Shown: positions 54,080-62,979 of the stretch, in pieces | Layout: each line of letters begins with the position of its first letter | How positions within the stretch are numbered: the first letter of the stretch is position 1 | NCBI GenBank assembly: GCA_022494885.1 | Contig: JAGVSM010003698.1 | Location: 1 to 64,000 of the forward strand | Reading direction: 5' to 3' | DNA length: 64,000 nucleotides | From: Micrasema longulum | Lineage: Eukaryota > Arthropoda > Insecta > Trichoptera > Brachycentridae | Notes under the pieces: generated by a model | Database searches by the model: none | The model's input: the letters and a program-made list of their open reading frames with translations, nothing else | What the model was told of the DNA's origin: nothing | Made by a program: the position numbers and the translations under genes

Positions 54080-54422
54080 CAACAACGTTTTAGGTATGTT
54101 CAAATGTTTGTAGACAGGCTGGATTTCCTCCCCAGGAAGTTATTTTGATCTAAGTTTGTCGCAATACAGGGGGAAAACAATTTTGAGAAGTGAACACGAA
54201 TGTCTAGGCAATTACAGGGGTTATGACTTTTCATTAGATAGTAAATTAGCCACTTTACACATTGTGTAACATGTACCAGTCTGCTTATGTTAAAACGTCC
54301 ACATTTCTTCAGCTCTTCCATTTGTTGACTTTAGTGAACTTGACTTATCTTTAGAGCTAAAACCTTTATCACGTGGGTGAGATTCATTCGGCTCGACCAT
54401 TCCACCTACTAGGCAACGCCAG
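54080..54422 (-). mobile_element. FB copy, inverted unit with outer arm
   Basis: The plus strand opens CAACAACGTTTTAGGTATGT and the outer arm (AGACAGGCTGGATTTCCTCC, GCAATACAGGG). It then gives the reverse of a forward unit: GAATGTCTAGGCAATTACAG, CACATTGTGTAACATGTACC, AGAGCTAAAACCTTTATCAC, GTGAGATTCATTCGGCTC and CTAGGCAACGCCAGAAAATA. It shows the unit in single orientation up to its inner end. Confidence 0.7.
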
Positions 54423-54470
54423 AAAATAATTTTTCAATTTTATCTTGCTTTTTATACCAGTTAGTTTTAC

Positions 54471-54516
54471 CAACAAGGTTTTGAGTAAGTCCAAATATTT
54501 GTAGACAGGCTAAATG
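54471..54516 (+). mobile_element. FB 5' arm scrap
   Basis: CAACAAGGTTTTGAGTAAGT, CCAAATATTTGTAGACAGGC matches the first 45 bases of the family, starting at the exact 5' end. Confidence 0.55.
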
Positions 54517-54723
54517 AAATACATAGTTTTTAATTTATTGAAATATTCAATGTAGGTAAAGCATCTTATATAAAATAATATATAAATTTATGCTCATGAA
54601 TTAAATGCTTGCAATTCAGCAGGTCTTTGATCAATAATAAGAAAACTTTGTAAAAATAAATATTTACAAATAATAGACGTTGTCATGGATTTTTTTTATA
54701 CTACTTAAGTACTATATTTATTT

Positions 54724-54812
54724 GAATCGGGTTGTGGTCCCGTGGCTAGTGTCTCGGGCTCACGGATCAAATGCAAATATTTATTTAAAAAAAAAATATA
54801 TATATATAAATA
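54724..54812 (+). mobile_element. SA SINE with the B box and body deleted
   Basis: GAATCGGGTTGTGGTCCCGT, GGCTAGTGTCTCGGGCTCAC, GGATCAAA is joined directly to TGCAAATATTTATTT, the SA 3' end. The missing piece holds the B box and the central body (about 110 bp). The A-box half remains intact. Confidence 0.75.
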
Positions 54813-55530
54813 AATATTAAAAAAGTATAAACTGGCTATTCGTAGTTAAAAAACAATAAAAAAAACTCCTTGTAATCTGACTTAATATTTTAAGCTAAGA
54901 ATTACTGGACTAACTTTAACTTCAAGAGAGCATTCTTAACTAACAACGATGTTCTAGAACTGAAGTGCGCAGCGAATGCCGATTCAAGAAAAAAAACTGA
55001 ATCACTCGAATTATTACGCCAAAGCGTGTTTGATTGACGTCTTTATATCAAAAAAACTTTGCACTTGTAAATTAGCATACCCATTACTTCGAAGGTTCTT
55101 TGAAGTCGCGTACACGTCATAATCAAATCGAAAGTGGTAGAAAAATCGAGTTGGGCATCTATCTGCCATTCTCGGCGTACAATTGACAATAGCGTCGTGT
55201 CTCGATCGAAAGTGAAAAATGAATAGAGACTAGATCTAGCGGCCGGACCTGTCACCGGACGGGGCAGGGTATTATAAATTTACTCAGTATTATATTCGTT
55301 CGTGAACTTACAATTAGGCTCCCGGCAAAGGTTGATTGAAATCTGAACGCGATTCACTAACTCATTCAATATTATTGACATCGGAACACGAAACTGGTGA
55401 ACTGATACAGCCTTCCAGGTCAAGCCGTAGAAAGCAAAAGCATAGGTTAACACTTTTAGCAACGGATAATTTTTATGATCAAAGGAATTTTTTCTTTTCT
55501 GTTTCAATTTCAATTTTATTTATTCATATA
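54813..55530. other. Unassigned; GC-richer block at 55080-55290
   Basis: The interval 55080-55290 is less AT-rich (GAGTTGGGCATCTATCTGCC, AGCGGCCGGACCTGTCACCG) and contains TATTATAAAT, 10 bases before a TCAGT initiator-like motif. That spacing is too short for a standard core promoter. Frames at 55043-55255 (minus), 55280-55513 (minus) and 55336-55545 (plus) overlap on opposite strands and have no recognisable domain. Confidence 0.35.
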
Positions 55531-55859
55531 CAGGGTGTTCATTAAACCCTGTCACATCCGAAACAACGATGATTAGTATGAACAAGAAGACACATTGGCA
55601 CATTAAAATATTTTTTTGGAACGAATGAAATTTAAAAAAAAAAAACTAAAAATTGAATGGTTGCCTTCTTCTGCAGGGAAGAAACTAGGGGGGAGTCTGA
55701 TACGCTGACATCCACACGGTCGCGCTCCCCCCACTTCTCCCACGCAGAAGTAAACAACCATTTTGTTTTTTCTAAATATATTTTTGAATGTGCCAATATG
55801 TCTTCTTGTCCATACTGATCATCGTGGTTTCGGATGTGACAGGGTTTAAAGAACACCTG
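55531..55859. mobile_element. MP palindromic MITE, copy 2, TA-flanked
   Basis: The left end CAGGGTGTTCATTAAACCCT, GTCACATCCGAAAC is the complement of the right end GTTTCGGATGTGACAGGGTT, TAAAGAACACCTG with one mismatch and one gap over 34 positions. Inner arms (GGTTGCCTTCTTCTGCAGGG and CACGCAGAAGTAAACAACC) pair as well. TA stands on both sides (55529-55530 and 55860-55861), the duplication made by Tc1/mariner transposases. No coding capacity. A mariner relic lies less than 100 bp away, though I cannot show its ends match. Confidence 0.8.
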
Positions 55860-55953
55860 TATATGTACATTACAAAATGAAATATCTTAATTCGTGCATA
55901 TAGAAATAATGAAAATAAAAAGGTATTATTAGGTAAACAGGCTTCGGCACTCG

Positions 55954-56138
55954 GAAGTGTTACCAATTAAAAATCTGTAATTTTGACAATTTTGATTTTT
56001 TTAAATGAAAAACTTCAGTATATAGTAAGAACTTTTTAAAAATATATGTTATTGTTCGACGTAGCCACCTTTAACGCAGATAAAAGCAACGAGTCTGTCC
56101 AAGAAGGCTTCACACGCTGCAGAAATGTGAGCTGATGG
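55954..56138 (-). pseudogene. mariner transposase C-terminus and 3' terminal repeat
   Basis: On the minus strand, codons 56138-56049 read SAHISAACEAFLDRLVAFIC, VKGGYVEQ and a stop. CEAFxDRLxAxIxxKGGYxE is the usual end of mariner-type transposases. About 80 bp further the element ends at GAAGTGTTACCAA (plus strand, 55954-55966), matching the terminal repeat of the other mariner piece. Everything upstream of the last 29 codons is missing. Confidence 0.65.
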
Positions 56139-56339
56139 TATTTATTGTGTATTTTATTTATATCAAAATACATTACATGTATTCTCCGTGAGTTACAATA
56201 ACGCATTTTGGGCCTTAAGATAATTACATTTATTATAATATACATTTACGACAGAACACACAATTATTTTAAACACTAATATATTATAACAAGCAAAATA
56301 AAGATAATTACAAATACACTAATGTGTTGGAGTTTGTAT

Positions 56340-56882
56340 GAAGTGTTACCAACTTCACGCTGCTGTAGCAACCAAACAGCTAATGACAGTGCGCTCATGT
56401 TTTGACACGAGTCAGTCTGTTATATTGTTAATAATTCTACCAAAGTATATTGTTTTACGTCACAGTTAAAAAGAGTTATCGAAATGGAATTCAAACTCAA
56501 CCGTGTTATTGCTCTGTATTTGGCTGGAAAATCGCAACCAGCCATTATAAATGAGCTATGACATTTACATGTGAACAAAATGTCGGTGTATTGGATCATT
56601 TTACGTTACAATGATACCAGTAGCATAAAAAACGCCACGGAGGTGGACATCCAAAAACAAAAACGTCGACAGAAATTGTTCGAAAGGTGAAGGCCAGAAT
56701 TCAACGTAATCCACGACAAAGCGCAGTTCGATTGGCGAAAAATCTCTATGTGTCTGCTCGTTGCATGGGGCGCTTTTAAAAAAATCAACTACGATTGAAG
56801 CCGTACAAAATACAAAAAGTGCAAGATTTAAGGCCTGTACAAAAGGCAGTTCGCCTAACAAAAGCAAAGGTCTTAAAACACT
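56340..56882 (+). pseudogene. mariner transposase N-terminal part, frameshifted
   Basis: The terminal repeat GAAGTGTTACCAA (56340-56352) precedes a frame starting at 56484: MEFKLNRVIALYLAGKSQPA, a helix-turn-helix start, then a TGA. After frame changes come RHGGGHPKTKTSTEIVRKVK, ARIQRNPRQSAVRLAKNLYV and LRLKPYKIQKVQDLRPVQKA, which are the second helix-turn-helix and linker of a mariner DNA-binding domain (RRNPxxSxRxxAxxL and LKPYKxQKxQxL). I count one stop and two frameshifts. The DDE catalytic region is absent, since homology stops near 56882. Its terminal repeat points the same way as that of the minus-strand piece at 55.95 kb, so the two pieces are not a simple single element. Confidence 0.75.
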
Positions 56883-57536
56883 TGAATGTTTGTTTTTTTT
56901 AAATTACCATTTTTTTTTAATTTTTATTATTATTAATAAAACATATAATACAAAAATTACATATTATACTCCCAGGAGTTATTTGAAACTCATTTGGGAC
57001 CGTAAATAGGAAAAAACATTTTTTTGACAATACATAACAATGTATTGTCAAAAAAAATATTATCACAATATGCCCTGAATCATAAAAAAAGGAAAAGTCA
57101 AGTTTTGTGTTCAATTTCTCATGACTTTGATAAGACTTTGATAAGACATCTAAAAATGCCTTTTTAAATAACCGATAATTTTCAATACTCCTGGGTATAA
57201 TCGGACCCATCTCCGGTGAGTAAAAGATAATAGACTTTTAAACTAAACAAAAAATGTACTTATCGTAAAACTAGCGCTATGATTTTCAAAAGTTTCGTAT
57301 TTCAGAAATTAATCCGCGTGTAAAGTCATAAGTTCCCTTCTGCTTTTTCTCGGTCAGTTCTGTTGATTGGTCCGTTGTTTTATCGTAGACTGGAAATCTT
57401 TTACGACTCTCTTATATTGGTTGATTCATATGAACTAGTGATGTCGTTCAGAGTAGTTAATTTTTAATTTTTTTAATCCAATTTTCCCTAGGGCAGAAGT
57501 TCCTCATTGTAAACTACTGTATTACCCTTTCCGAGT
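56883..57536. other. Unassigned AT-rich stretch with a hairpin
   Basis: TTTTTTGACAATACAT (57020-57035) and ATGTATTGTCAAAAAA (57040-57055) form a perfect 16-bp stem with an AACA loop. The minus-strand frame 56917-57210 is not recognisable. The rest is plain. Confidence 0.4.
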
Positions 57537-57745
57537 CCTAACATCCACCTTTCCGAACCCAGCGGAGCTAAGGGCACTGCAGTGATAAAGAAAATGTAGC
57601 ATATTATGATCATCAGTTACATGAAGGTAAGGTGATCATTCTTGCGATTCAGGTGCCATTCTAGGAGTAAACTTGCAGTTTAAAAAAACCTTGTACCTAG
57701 GGCCTCAAGAAAGGTAGGCAAACGCTTTAACCACTAAATAAAAAG
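57537..57745 (-). mobile_element. SC-like SINE, degenerate
   Basis: GGAGCTAAGGGCACTGCAGT, GATCATTCTTGCGATTCAGG and TGCCATTCTAGGAG are the SC body in minus orientation. GGGCCTCAAGAAAGGTAGGC, AAACGCTTTAACCACTAAA is a decayed head in which the B box is no longer recognisable. Confidence 0.5.
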
Positions 57746-58281
57746 ACGGACTAATTTCCACTGGATTTCCCTTTTCAGGACTCTGAAATATTATTTTTAT
57801 GCTGACTAAAATACGTTTTTATATGATTCAGTAACATGCCATCTCAAAGTAAAACCAATGAATCAACATACTTAATGCATCAATAATCACCATCAAACGA
57901 TCAAACTCCTTTTCGCACCTAATGGTGCATAGAGAGGTGAAATGATTTTTTTTTTCGAATGTACTGTATCTCAAATAATGTATTTTTTCAATACGCGTTG
58001 AGTATTTGTATTACGGAAAAATGATATATTGTAATTCTGGTAATTTTCGGCTCAATCCGTGAGTGGGCAGGTTGTATAATGTAAGGTTAGTAGATTACCT
58101 CGTATGAGCCTTTGGGAATTCCGGAAATAAATCGCTATCGGTAGAGCGAATTGTTAGAGTATTTGCCGGGTGTATTTTTAAAAGTAAAAAGCAAATATTT
58201 GCGTTTTAATGGTCACTCGAACATTTCATTATCTCAGAAACATATGATACGTGAAGGTAAGGTAATCACTTTAACACTTCA
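57746..58281. other. Unassigned; SC 3' scrap at 57905-57945
   Basis: AAACTCCTTTTCGCACCTAA, TGGTGCATAGAG is the 3' end of an SC SINE. The remainder is unassigned. The frame at 58151-58384 runs into the MD repeat and is not a gene. Confidence 0.4.
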
Positions 58282-59200
58282 GGGCCCCGATTACAATGGG
58301 AAGTTAACAGAGTTATTTTCGACTGTCTATATAGAAAAATCGATATTTGTGTACAAAAATGAGTATATTTGCATGAACATTTAAAGTTTTATCGGTAACC
58401 TGTAATTAGACATGTTCAAAAGAAAAAAATGTGTGCATATTCTGCTTTTCAAACCGAAAACTTAATTTACTTAAAATTGAAGATAAATGTTTTTGCGATT
58501 GGTCTACCAATGCAGTGCCCTATGCGCACAATTAGGTGCAGAAAGGGAATGATGGTGATGATATTGAAGAAAGAATCACTCGGATGAATTAATTATGCGG
58601 AACAAATGGATGACGAGAGAATAGAAAAACAGATATACATGACAAGTTTGTACGCTAACAAAGGACGAGGATGGCCAAGAAAAGCTTGGCATAAAGAGAT
58701 AAACCTTAAGGATTCTTCCTGTATCCTCCCATACTCCTAACCTGATCTCGCATTATATGCATTTCTTTCCCCATCATGCAAAATATTAAAGAAGTATTTC
58801 TAAGTAATACGTCTGATTTGTAAAAGCTCTATCTGTCCACAAAAACAACTATAAAAAACATATGTATAGTCTATTCATTTCTCTAATAAGCCTTTGCTTA
58901 TGTGCGCGTGACCAAACGTTTAAAAAAAATAAATTCTAATGGTTCACCGACAGGCACTAACACATTAACATAGGCTTGTTAATTTTTTATTTATATCCGC
59001 GGTATAAAGTAAAATCCTAAAATGTGTATACTTGTATGAAAATTTAAATTTACTTCGTGCATCTTTGTCGGTAACCTGTAATTGAATTTTTTTAGAGAAA
59101 ACAATTGTATACATATTATATTTTTCACACATGAAAACTTAAATTTACTTCGTAGATAAAATTGAAGTAATTTTTTTTACTTCCCACTGTAATACGGGCC
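58282..59200. mobile_element. MD MITE copy split by about 490 bp of inserted repeats
   Basis: The left end GGGCCCCGATTACAATGGGA, AGTTAAC and about 200 bp of interior lead to 58494. The right part (from about 58985: ATCCGCGGTATAAAGTAAAA) ends TTACTTCCCACTGTAATACG, GGCC at 59200. Between them lie SC and LX fragments. The right part, but not the left, is shared with arm A, so the assembly is composite. Confidence 0.5.
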
Positions 59201-59284
59201 TTGGGCCGCGATTATGAACACTATTTTCATCGATACATTCGAGGCGGTAAAATCTATCGTCGATATTTATGTACTAAAAATATG
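58495..59284 (-). repeat. Arm B of the inverted duplication (partner 47330-48934)
   Basis: In plus orientation: GCGATTGGTCTACCAATGCA, TGCCCTATGCGCA (SC fragment), the LX fragment, CCTCCCATACTCCTAACCTG, CGCATTATATGCATTTCTTT, TTCACCGACAGGCACTAACA, CCGCGGTATAAAGTAAAATC, TTCCCACTGTAATACGGGCC and ATCGATACATTCGAGGCGGT. These reverse-complement arm A block by block. Arm B lacks the interval equivalent to 47600-48385, though CCGCGG at the breakpoint equals the first bases of the hAT left end in arm A. Confidence 0.8.
58585..58705 (+). pseudogene. LX LINE fragment, mid C-terminal region
   Basis: Codons read EQMDDERIEKQIYMTSLYAN, KGRGWPRKAWHKEINLK, matching LX HVERMDDERMVKQVYMSK to RGRPRKTWHDQIN. It is the counterpart of 48725-48845 in the other arm and keeps the frame better. 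Confidence 0.7.
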
Positions 59285-59428
59285 TTTGGAAGTGTCTTCG
59301 TCGGAAACCTGTAACTAAACGTGTTTAAAAAAAATTGCGAACGTATTCTATTTTTCATAGGGAAAACTAAATTTTACTTTGTCAATAAAATTTAAGATAA
59401 ATGTTAACTTCCCATTGTAATCGGGGCC
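59203..59428. mobile_element. MD MITE copy, 226 bp
   Basis: The copy begins GGGCCGCGATTATGAACACT and ends GTTAACTTCCCATTGTAATC, GGGGCC. The right terminal repeat is excellent. The left keeps only the first dozen bases. It follows the previous MD copy with two intervening bases. Confidence 0.6.
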
Positions 59429-59621
59429 TCGGGTCACTTTACTTTCTCACTAAAATTAGAGGATAGCGCGGCGGTGCGGTAGCGAGAGCTAGTATCGATA
59501 TTTAATAGCAGGTGCGGTCGATTCTCAACTATCTACTAGGAGTACGAGGTAGGTAAAGGTGTGGTTTAGAATATTTTGTCAATGTGGTTCTGGTTCTATT
59601 TCTAACTCACAACTCTTGTTA
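59429..59621. other. Unassigned stretch, locally GC-rich
   Basis: GGATAGCGCGGCGGTGCGGT, AGCGAGAGCTAG at 59461-59492 is notably GC-rich for the region. No function can be assigned. Confidence 0.35.
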
Positions 59622-60310
59622 TCTTTATATATATAATTCGTCTGTACGTGTGATGTCACCGTACTCCTCCTAAACGGCTTAACCGATTTACGTGCGGTTT
59701 TCAGAGAAACATAGATCTTTGCGTTGTGCGTGTTCGAATATAAAATCTCCAATCGAATATGTAAAAAAAAAGTTAGGAGCATAAATGTTTAATTCATCGA
59801 TCTACCGGGGTTACATTCGAGGAGAATGCATTTGCAAAAAAATGGAAAGATCTTGTTTTTTTGTGTATAAAAAGTTTTTTTTTTTAATGTTTACAAACAG
59901 CATTTGTTTTTTGTGGATCTCAATCAGATTCTTTTCTTAAATTCCTTTAAATTTCTACCCATTTGTTTCTTTTTATTGGATTTTTGGTAACACTAAAATG
60001 ATATTAAATTCAATGCATTTTTAAAAATCCTACATAAGTACACCCCTTTGTTGATGAGACGACCGGAGTTTGACGTTTGCTAAAATAATGCCATATTTGA
60101 AAAAATATTTATTTTATGTTTTGGAATTCAACCCTAAACAAACACCTAGGTACCTACTTAAATGAAATATTTTAATATTATCAATTTTAAGTTTAGGAAT
60201 TTAATCACAAACAAGTAGTTAGGTACCTACTTATCAATGAAAAGTCTTTTTCCAAGCTAATAGCAGGGAAGCCAACGTTCGGGCAGGACAACGTCTGACA
60301 GGTCTGCTAG
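59622..60310 (+). mobile_element. Candidate non-autonomous Helitron
   Basis: The left end TCTTTATATATATAATTCGT, then CCTCCTAAACGGCTTAACCG, ATTTACGTGCGG resembles the widespread Helitron-type 5' end of insects (TC start, AACGGCTxxACCGATTT). It is preceded by A, as expected for A|T insertion. The right part GGAAGCCAACGTTCGGGCAG, GACAACGTCTGACAGGTCTG ends CTAG, fitting the CTRR rule, but the next base is A where T is expected. About 690 bp, non-coding, AT-rich inside. I could not draw a convincing 3' hairpin. Confidence 0.4.
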
Positions 60311-61168
60311 ATCCTATTATAATATGTACTTTAAAAAAAAAAAAATTTATTTTGTGATATATATTTTTTTTCCTTACACCCAAAACCTGGATTCCATATT
60401 GTCTGTCCTTTATATTTACTTATCTTTGCATTTTACTTAATAGGTTTTGTTTCTAGTTTTATTAAACTGTACATATTGCATATATCGCTAAAGTATTTTG
60501 TTTTAAGTAGACTCTGTAAAAACAAATCCGGGTCCTTCAAAGGTTTGCACTAAGCATTTAGCACCAAATGCATCGTATTATATCAGATTGTACAATAATA
60601 CCGTATAAATGATCACTCGTTAATTTAAAGTTAAAAGCTTTGACAGGTGGTAGCTACGTGATTTATTGGCTTGCAAGTCGTGCAAATATTTGGTGCGCTA
60701 AGGACTTACCAGCATATCCTTTCATTCGGACAATTGTCCTTGTATGATGAAGGAATTAGCGCGGGACGTGATATGTTGCAGATTGGAAAGGAATAGTGTA
60801 CAGTTGTAAAATCCAATTGTGTTAAAAGCGTGACTAATCAAACAGATACGTAAGATTATGAACATACAAAATTAAAATTATTTTCGTTCACGAAACATAA
60901 TTAACCAATAAAATATCGAAAAAAAACACAAAAAGGTACATGGAAACGAGAAAAAAGAAGGAAAGTGAAGAAAGTATATTTTTATGACAACAAAACTATA
61001 AAAAAATATATGTAGGGTGTGTTATGGCCAGAACGTGAAACATCAGAGTAACATTCCTCATGGAAAACTTTTTTTAAATCCTTATATTTTCTATTTTTTA
61101 TTTGCAAAAACTATTTTCTTTAATAAATATATTTTTCAATAATTTAAAATGGAGAAAATCTTTATTGT
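60311..61168. other. Unassigned AT-rich stretch
   Basis: TTAGCACCAAATGCATCG near 60555 weakly echoes the SC-like copy at 23.94 kb. AACATTCCTCAT at 61050-61061 has an inverted match at 62165-62176. Nothing else was recognised. Confidence 0.35.
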
Positions 61169-61390
61169 TTGGGAATAGAACCCCTCTACAAACCCCAACC
61201 CCTCCCATACAAAAAAATATTTAAATATATTGGATCTGTGAAGTCTACGAAGTTTGGTACTAGATCTTTACAATACATAGGTTTCAAGGAATTTAATAAA
61301 TTGCCACAAAAATTTAAAGTACCTATTTCAAAATATAGAAACAGGACGTGCGAATTGAAGAATTATTTTTTCCAGAAGTACTTTGAATAA
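61169..61390 (+). pseudogene. Probable LINE C-terminus
   Basis: The frame reads KFGTRSLQYIGFKEFNKLPQ, KFKVPISKYRNRTCELKNYF, FQKYFE and a stop. FGxxSLxYxGxKxxNxLPxxxK, then a basic helix ending FF(L/F)xxYF, matches the final block of Jockey/CR1-type LINE polyproteins. The residues before KFGTR look unrelated, so the true left edge is near 61235. The AT-rich 3' region continues rightward without a recognisable tail. Confidence 0.5.
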
Positions 61391-62177
61391 ATAATGTTAG
61401 TTTATAGAGAATGCGCATCTTGAACATATACCTTTTAATATTTCACCGTTTTTGCTTGTATATGTAATTTTTAATACTATTTAAATGTTATTTGTGTTTT
61501 TTTCTTTTTATATACTTTTTTTGGCTTGTATACATAATTTCAATTTTTTCAACGTTTTTGATAAAAAAAATTAACCTGTATTGGGTGTGCGCATATTTTG
61601 TTAATTAAAAAAAATGATTTTATTTTGTACTAGTTCAGTATGTATATATACATCAATGTAATTTTTAAACTTTTTCAATTTTCTTTCCCAGATTGCATAA
61701 TGTAAACATTATTTTGAATTTATTTCCATGCCTAGTATTCTGTTTATTCTGTTATTTTCAAGTATTTTTCATACCCTTTTTAATTTGTAGTATATCATAA
61801 TTTTAATTTTTCTGCTTTTGTTAAATAATATTATAGTTTAAAATTTAAAAACGTCTCTAAAAAAATTATTATCTGTATGTCCCTAAATGAGTTTTTTTTT
61901 AAAAAACTCCTTGGGAATATTGTATATAATTATGTATAATATGTTTTCAATATAATAAAAAAAAAATATAAAAAAAATACGCACCAGACGCGGACAAGAG
62001 AAGCGGCTGTGTAGGGGAGGGGTAGTGGCTTGTGGAAGGGATGCTAGCCCGAGGAAATTAAGAATTAATACCATTTCGAGATTATAACCACATGCATTTT
62101 TTATCAAAAAAACATTTTTCGAAAAAAAAAACATTAAAAAAAAAATGGATTTTAAAAATAGTTTATGAGGAATGTTC
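61391..62177. other. Unassigned AT-rich stretch
   Basis: This is probably in part the 3' region of the preceding LINE fragment. The GC-richer patch at 61980-62050 (CAGACGCGGACAAGAGAAGC) is unassigned. The minus-strand frame 61883-62371 is AT-driven at its end and I do not accept it as a gene. Confidence 0.35.
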
Positions 62178-62216
62178 CTTTGAAGAATCGCGGTGTGGCC
62201 CCGAAACACGTGTATA
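62178..62216 (+). ncRNA. Degenerate hammerhead-like motif, Penelope-type
   Basis: TTTGAAGAATCGCGG, TGTGG, CCCCGAAACACGTGTATAG has a CTGANGA-like box (TTTGAAGA), an imperfect hairpin TCGCGG/CCCCGA with one mismatch, and GAAAC. The GAAACACGTGT ending is typical of Penelope-like terminal repeats as I remember them. Decayed. Confidence 0.3.
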
Positions 62217-62764
62217 GCCCTGCTCAAGCTTCCCCGACATTGAAGAGTAAGTGGTATGATTTCCTCACTGGGATAGACTGCTGCAGCACCGGATAGCGGC
62301 TGAGGAAAAGCCCTAGGATCATAATCAGCCAATTGGTGCGACTTTGCCAGGAGTTGTGGTTGTGGCAGCATTGGTGCAGGACGCTCAACTGCCGTTCTTT
62401 TTTGTTACCTTTTTTATTGGATTATTTAATTTTTGGTTTTCCCTCTTTTAAGTTTTATTATCTTTAAATGGTTTTTGGTTTTCTTTTAAATATTTTCTTT
62501 TGTTTATATCTGTTTGACTAGCAAATGAATTAAGCTATTTTTCTTCTTGTTTTCATGATTGTTTTTACTTTGCAATGGTAATATGGCTGGTTGGGTATTG
62601 TACTACCCGTCATATCGAGATGGAATAGCAAAAATGCCATTATTTAAAAAAAACGCATTTTTTTAAGAAATAAAATAAATTTTATACTACCTTTACGAAT
62701 TATTTCGATAAATTTTTATGACTATTCCTTCAGTTTTTTTTTTCTAAGGTCATATGTTTTCTAC
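62217..62764. other. Unassigned; GC-richer left part
   Basis: 62217-62395 (GCTTCCCCGACATTGAAGAG, GGATAGCGGCTGAGG) may be the body of the Penelope-like relic to its left, by position only. The rest is AT-rich. Confidence 0.3.
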
Positions 62765-62770
62765 CGTGAA

Positions 62771-62803
62771 ATTTTGGCTCCTGCGACAAACATTAATATT
62801 CCA
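62771..62803 (-). mobile_element. LX LINE scrap
   Basis: ATTTTGGCTCCTGCGACAAA, CATTAATATTCCAAGG matches 6214-6247 (ATTTTGCCTCTTGCGACAAA, CATTAATTTGCCAGG) inside the LX copy there. It is about 33 bases long. Confidence 0.4.
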
Positions 62804-62821
62804 AGGATTTTTATAAATAAT

Positions 62822-62979
62822 GTATTTTTCGGACCATACAACGCACTTTTTGGCTCTGAAAATTCAACCTAATATTGGGGTGCGTCTTTATGGTCCGATG
62901 CAATTTTCTAAAAATTTATAGTTACATTTTGTGGTGCCTCTTATAGTCCAATGCGTCTTATCGTCCGTAAAATACGGTT
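62822..62979. mobile_element. MITE with GTATTTTTCGGACCATA end
   Basis: The left end GTATTTTTCGGACCATACAA, CGCACTTTTTGG is mirrored by CAATGCGTCTTATCGTCCGT, AAAATAC at the right. A further inverted copy, GGTGCGTCTTTATGGTCCGA, lies in the middle. This type of GCGTCTTATxGTCCG terminal repeat is widespread in animal genomes. The left flank has TA-like context but no unambiguous duplication. Confidence 0.55.

Noticed and set aside
55269..55288. Core promoter from TATTATAAAT and TCAGT
   Set aside because: The two motifs are about 10 bp apart, too close for a standard TATA/initiator pair, and both are common by chance here.
56917..57210. 97-codon minus-strand frame
   Set aside because: Hydrophobic, AT-driven residues overlapping a hairpin, with no recognisable family.
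61883..62371. 162-codon minus-strand frame, among the longest in the window
   Set aside because: It crosses the hammerhead-like relic and a poly-A region and is rich in F, I and K from AT-rich DNA. No domain is visible.
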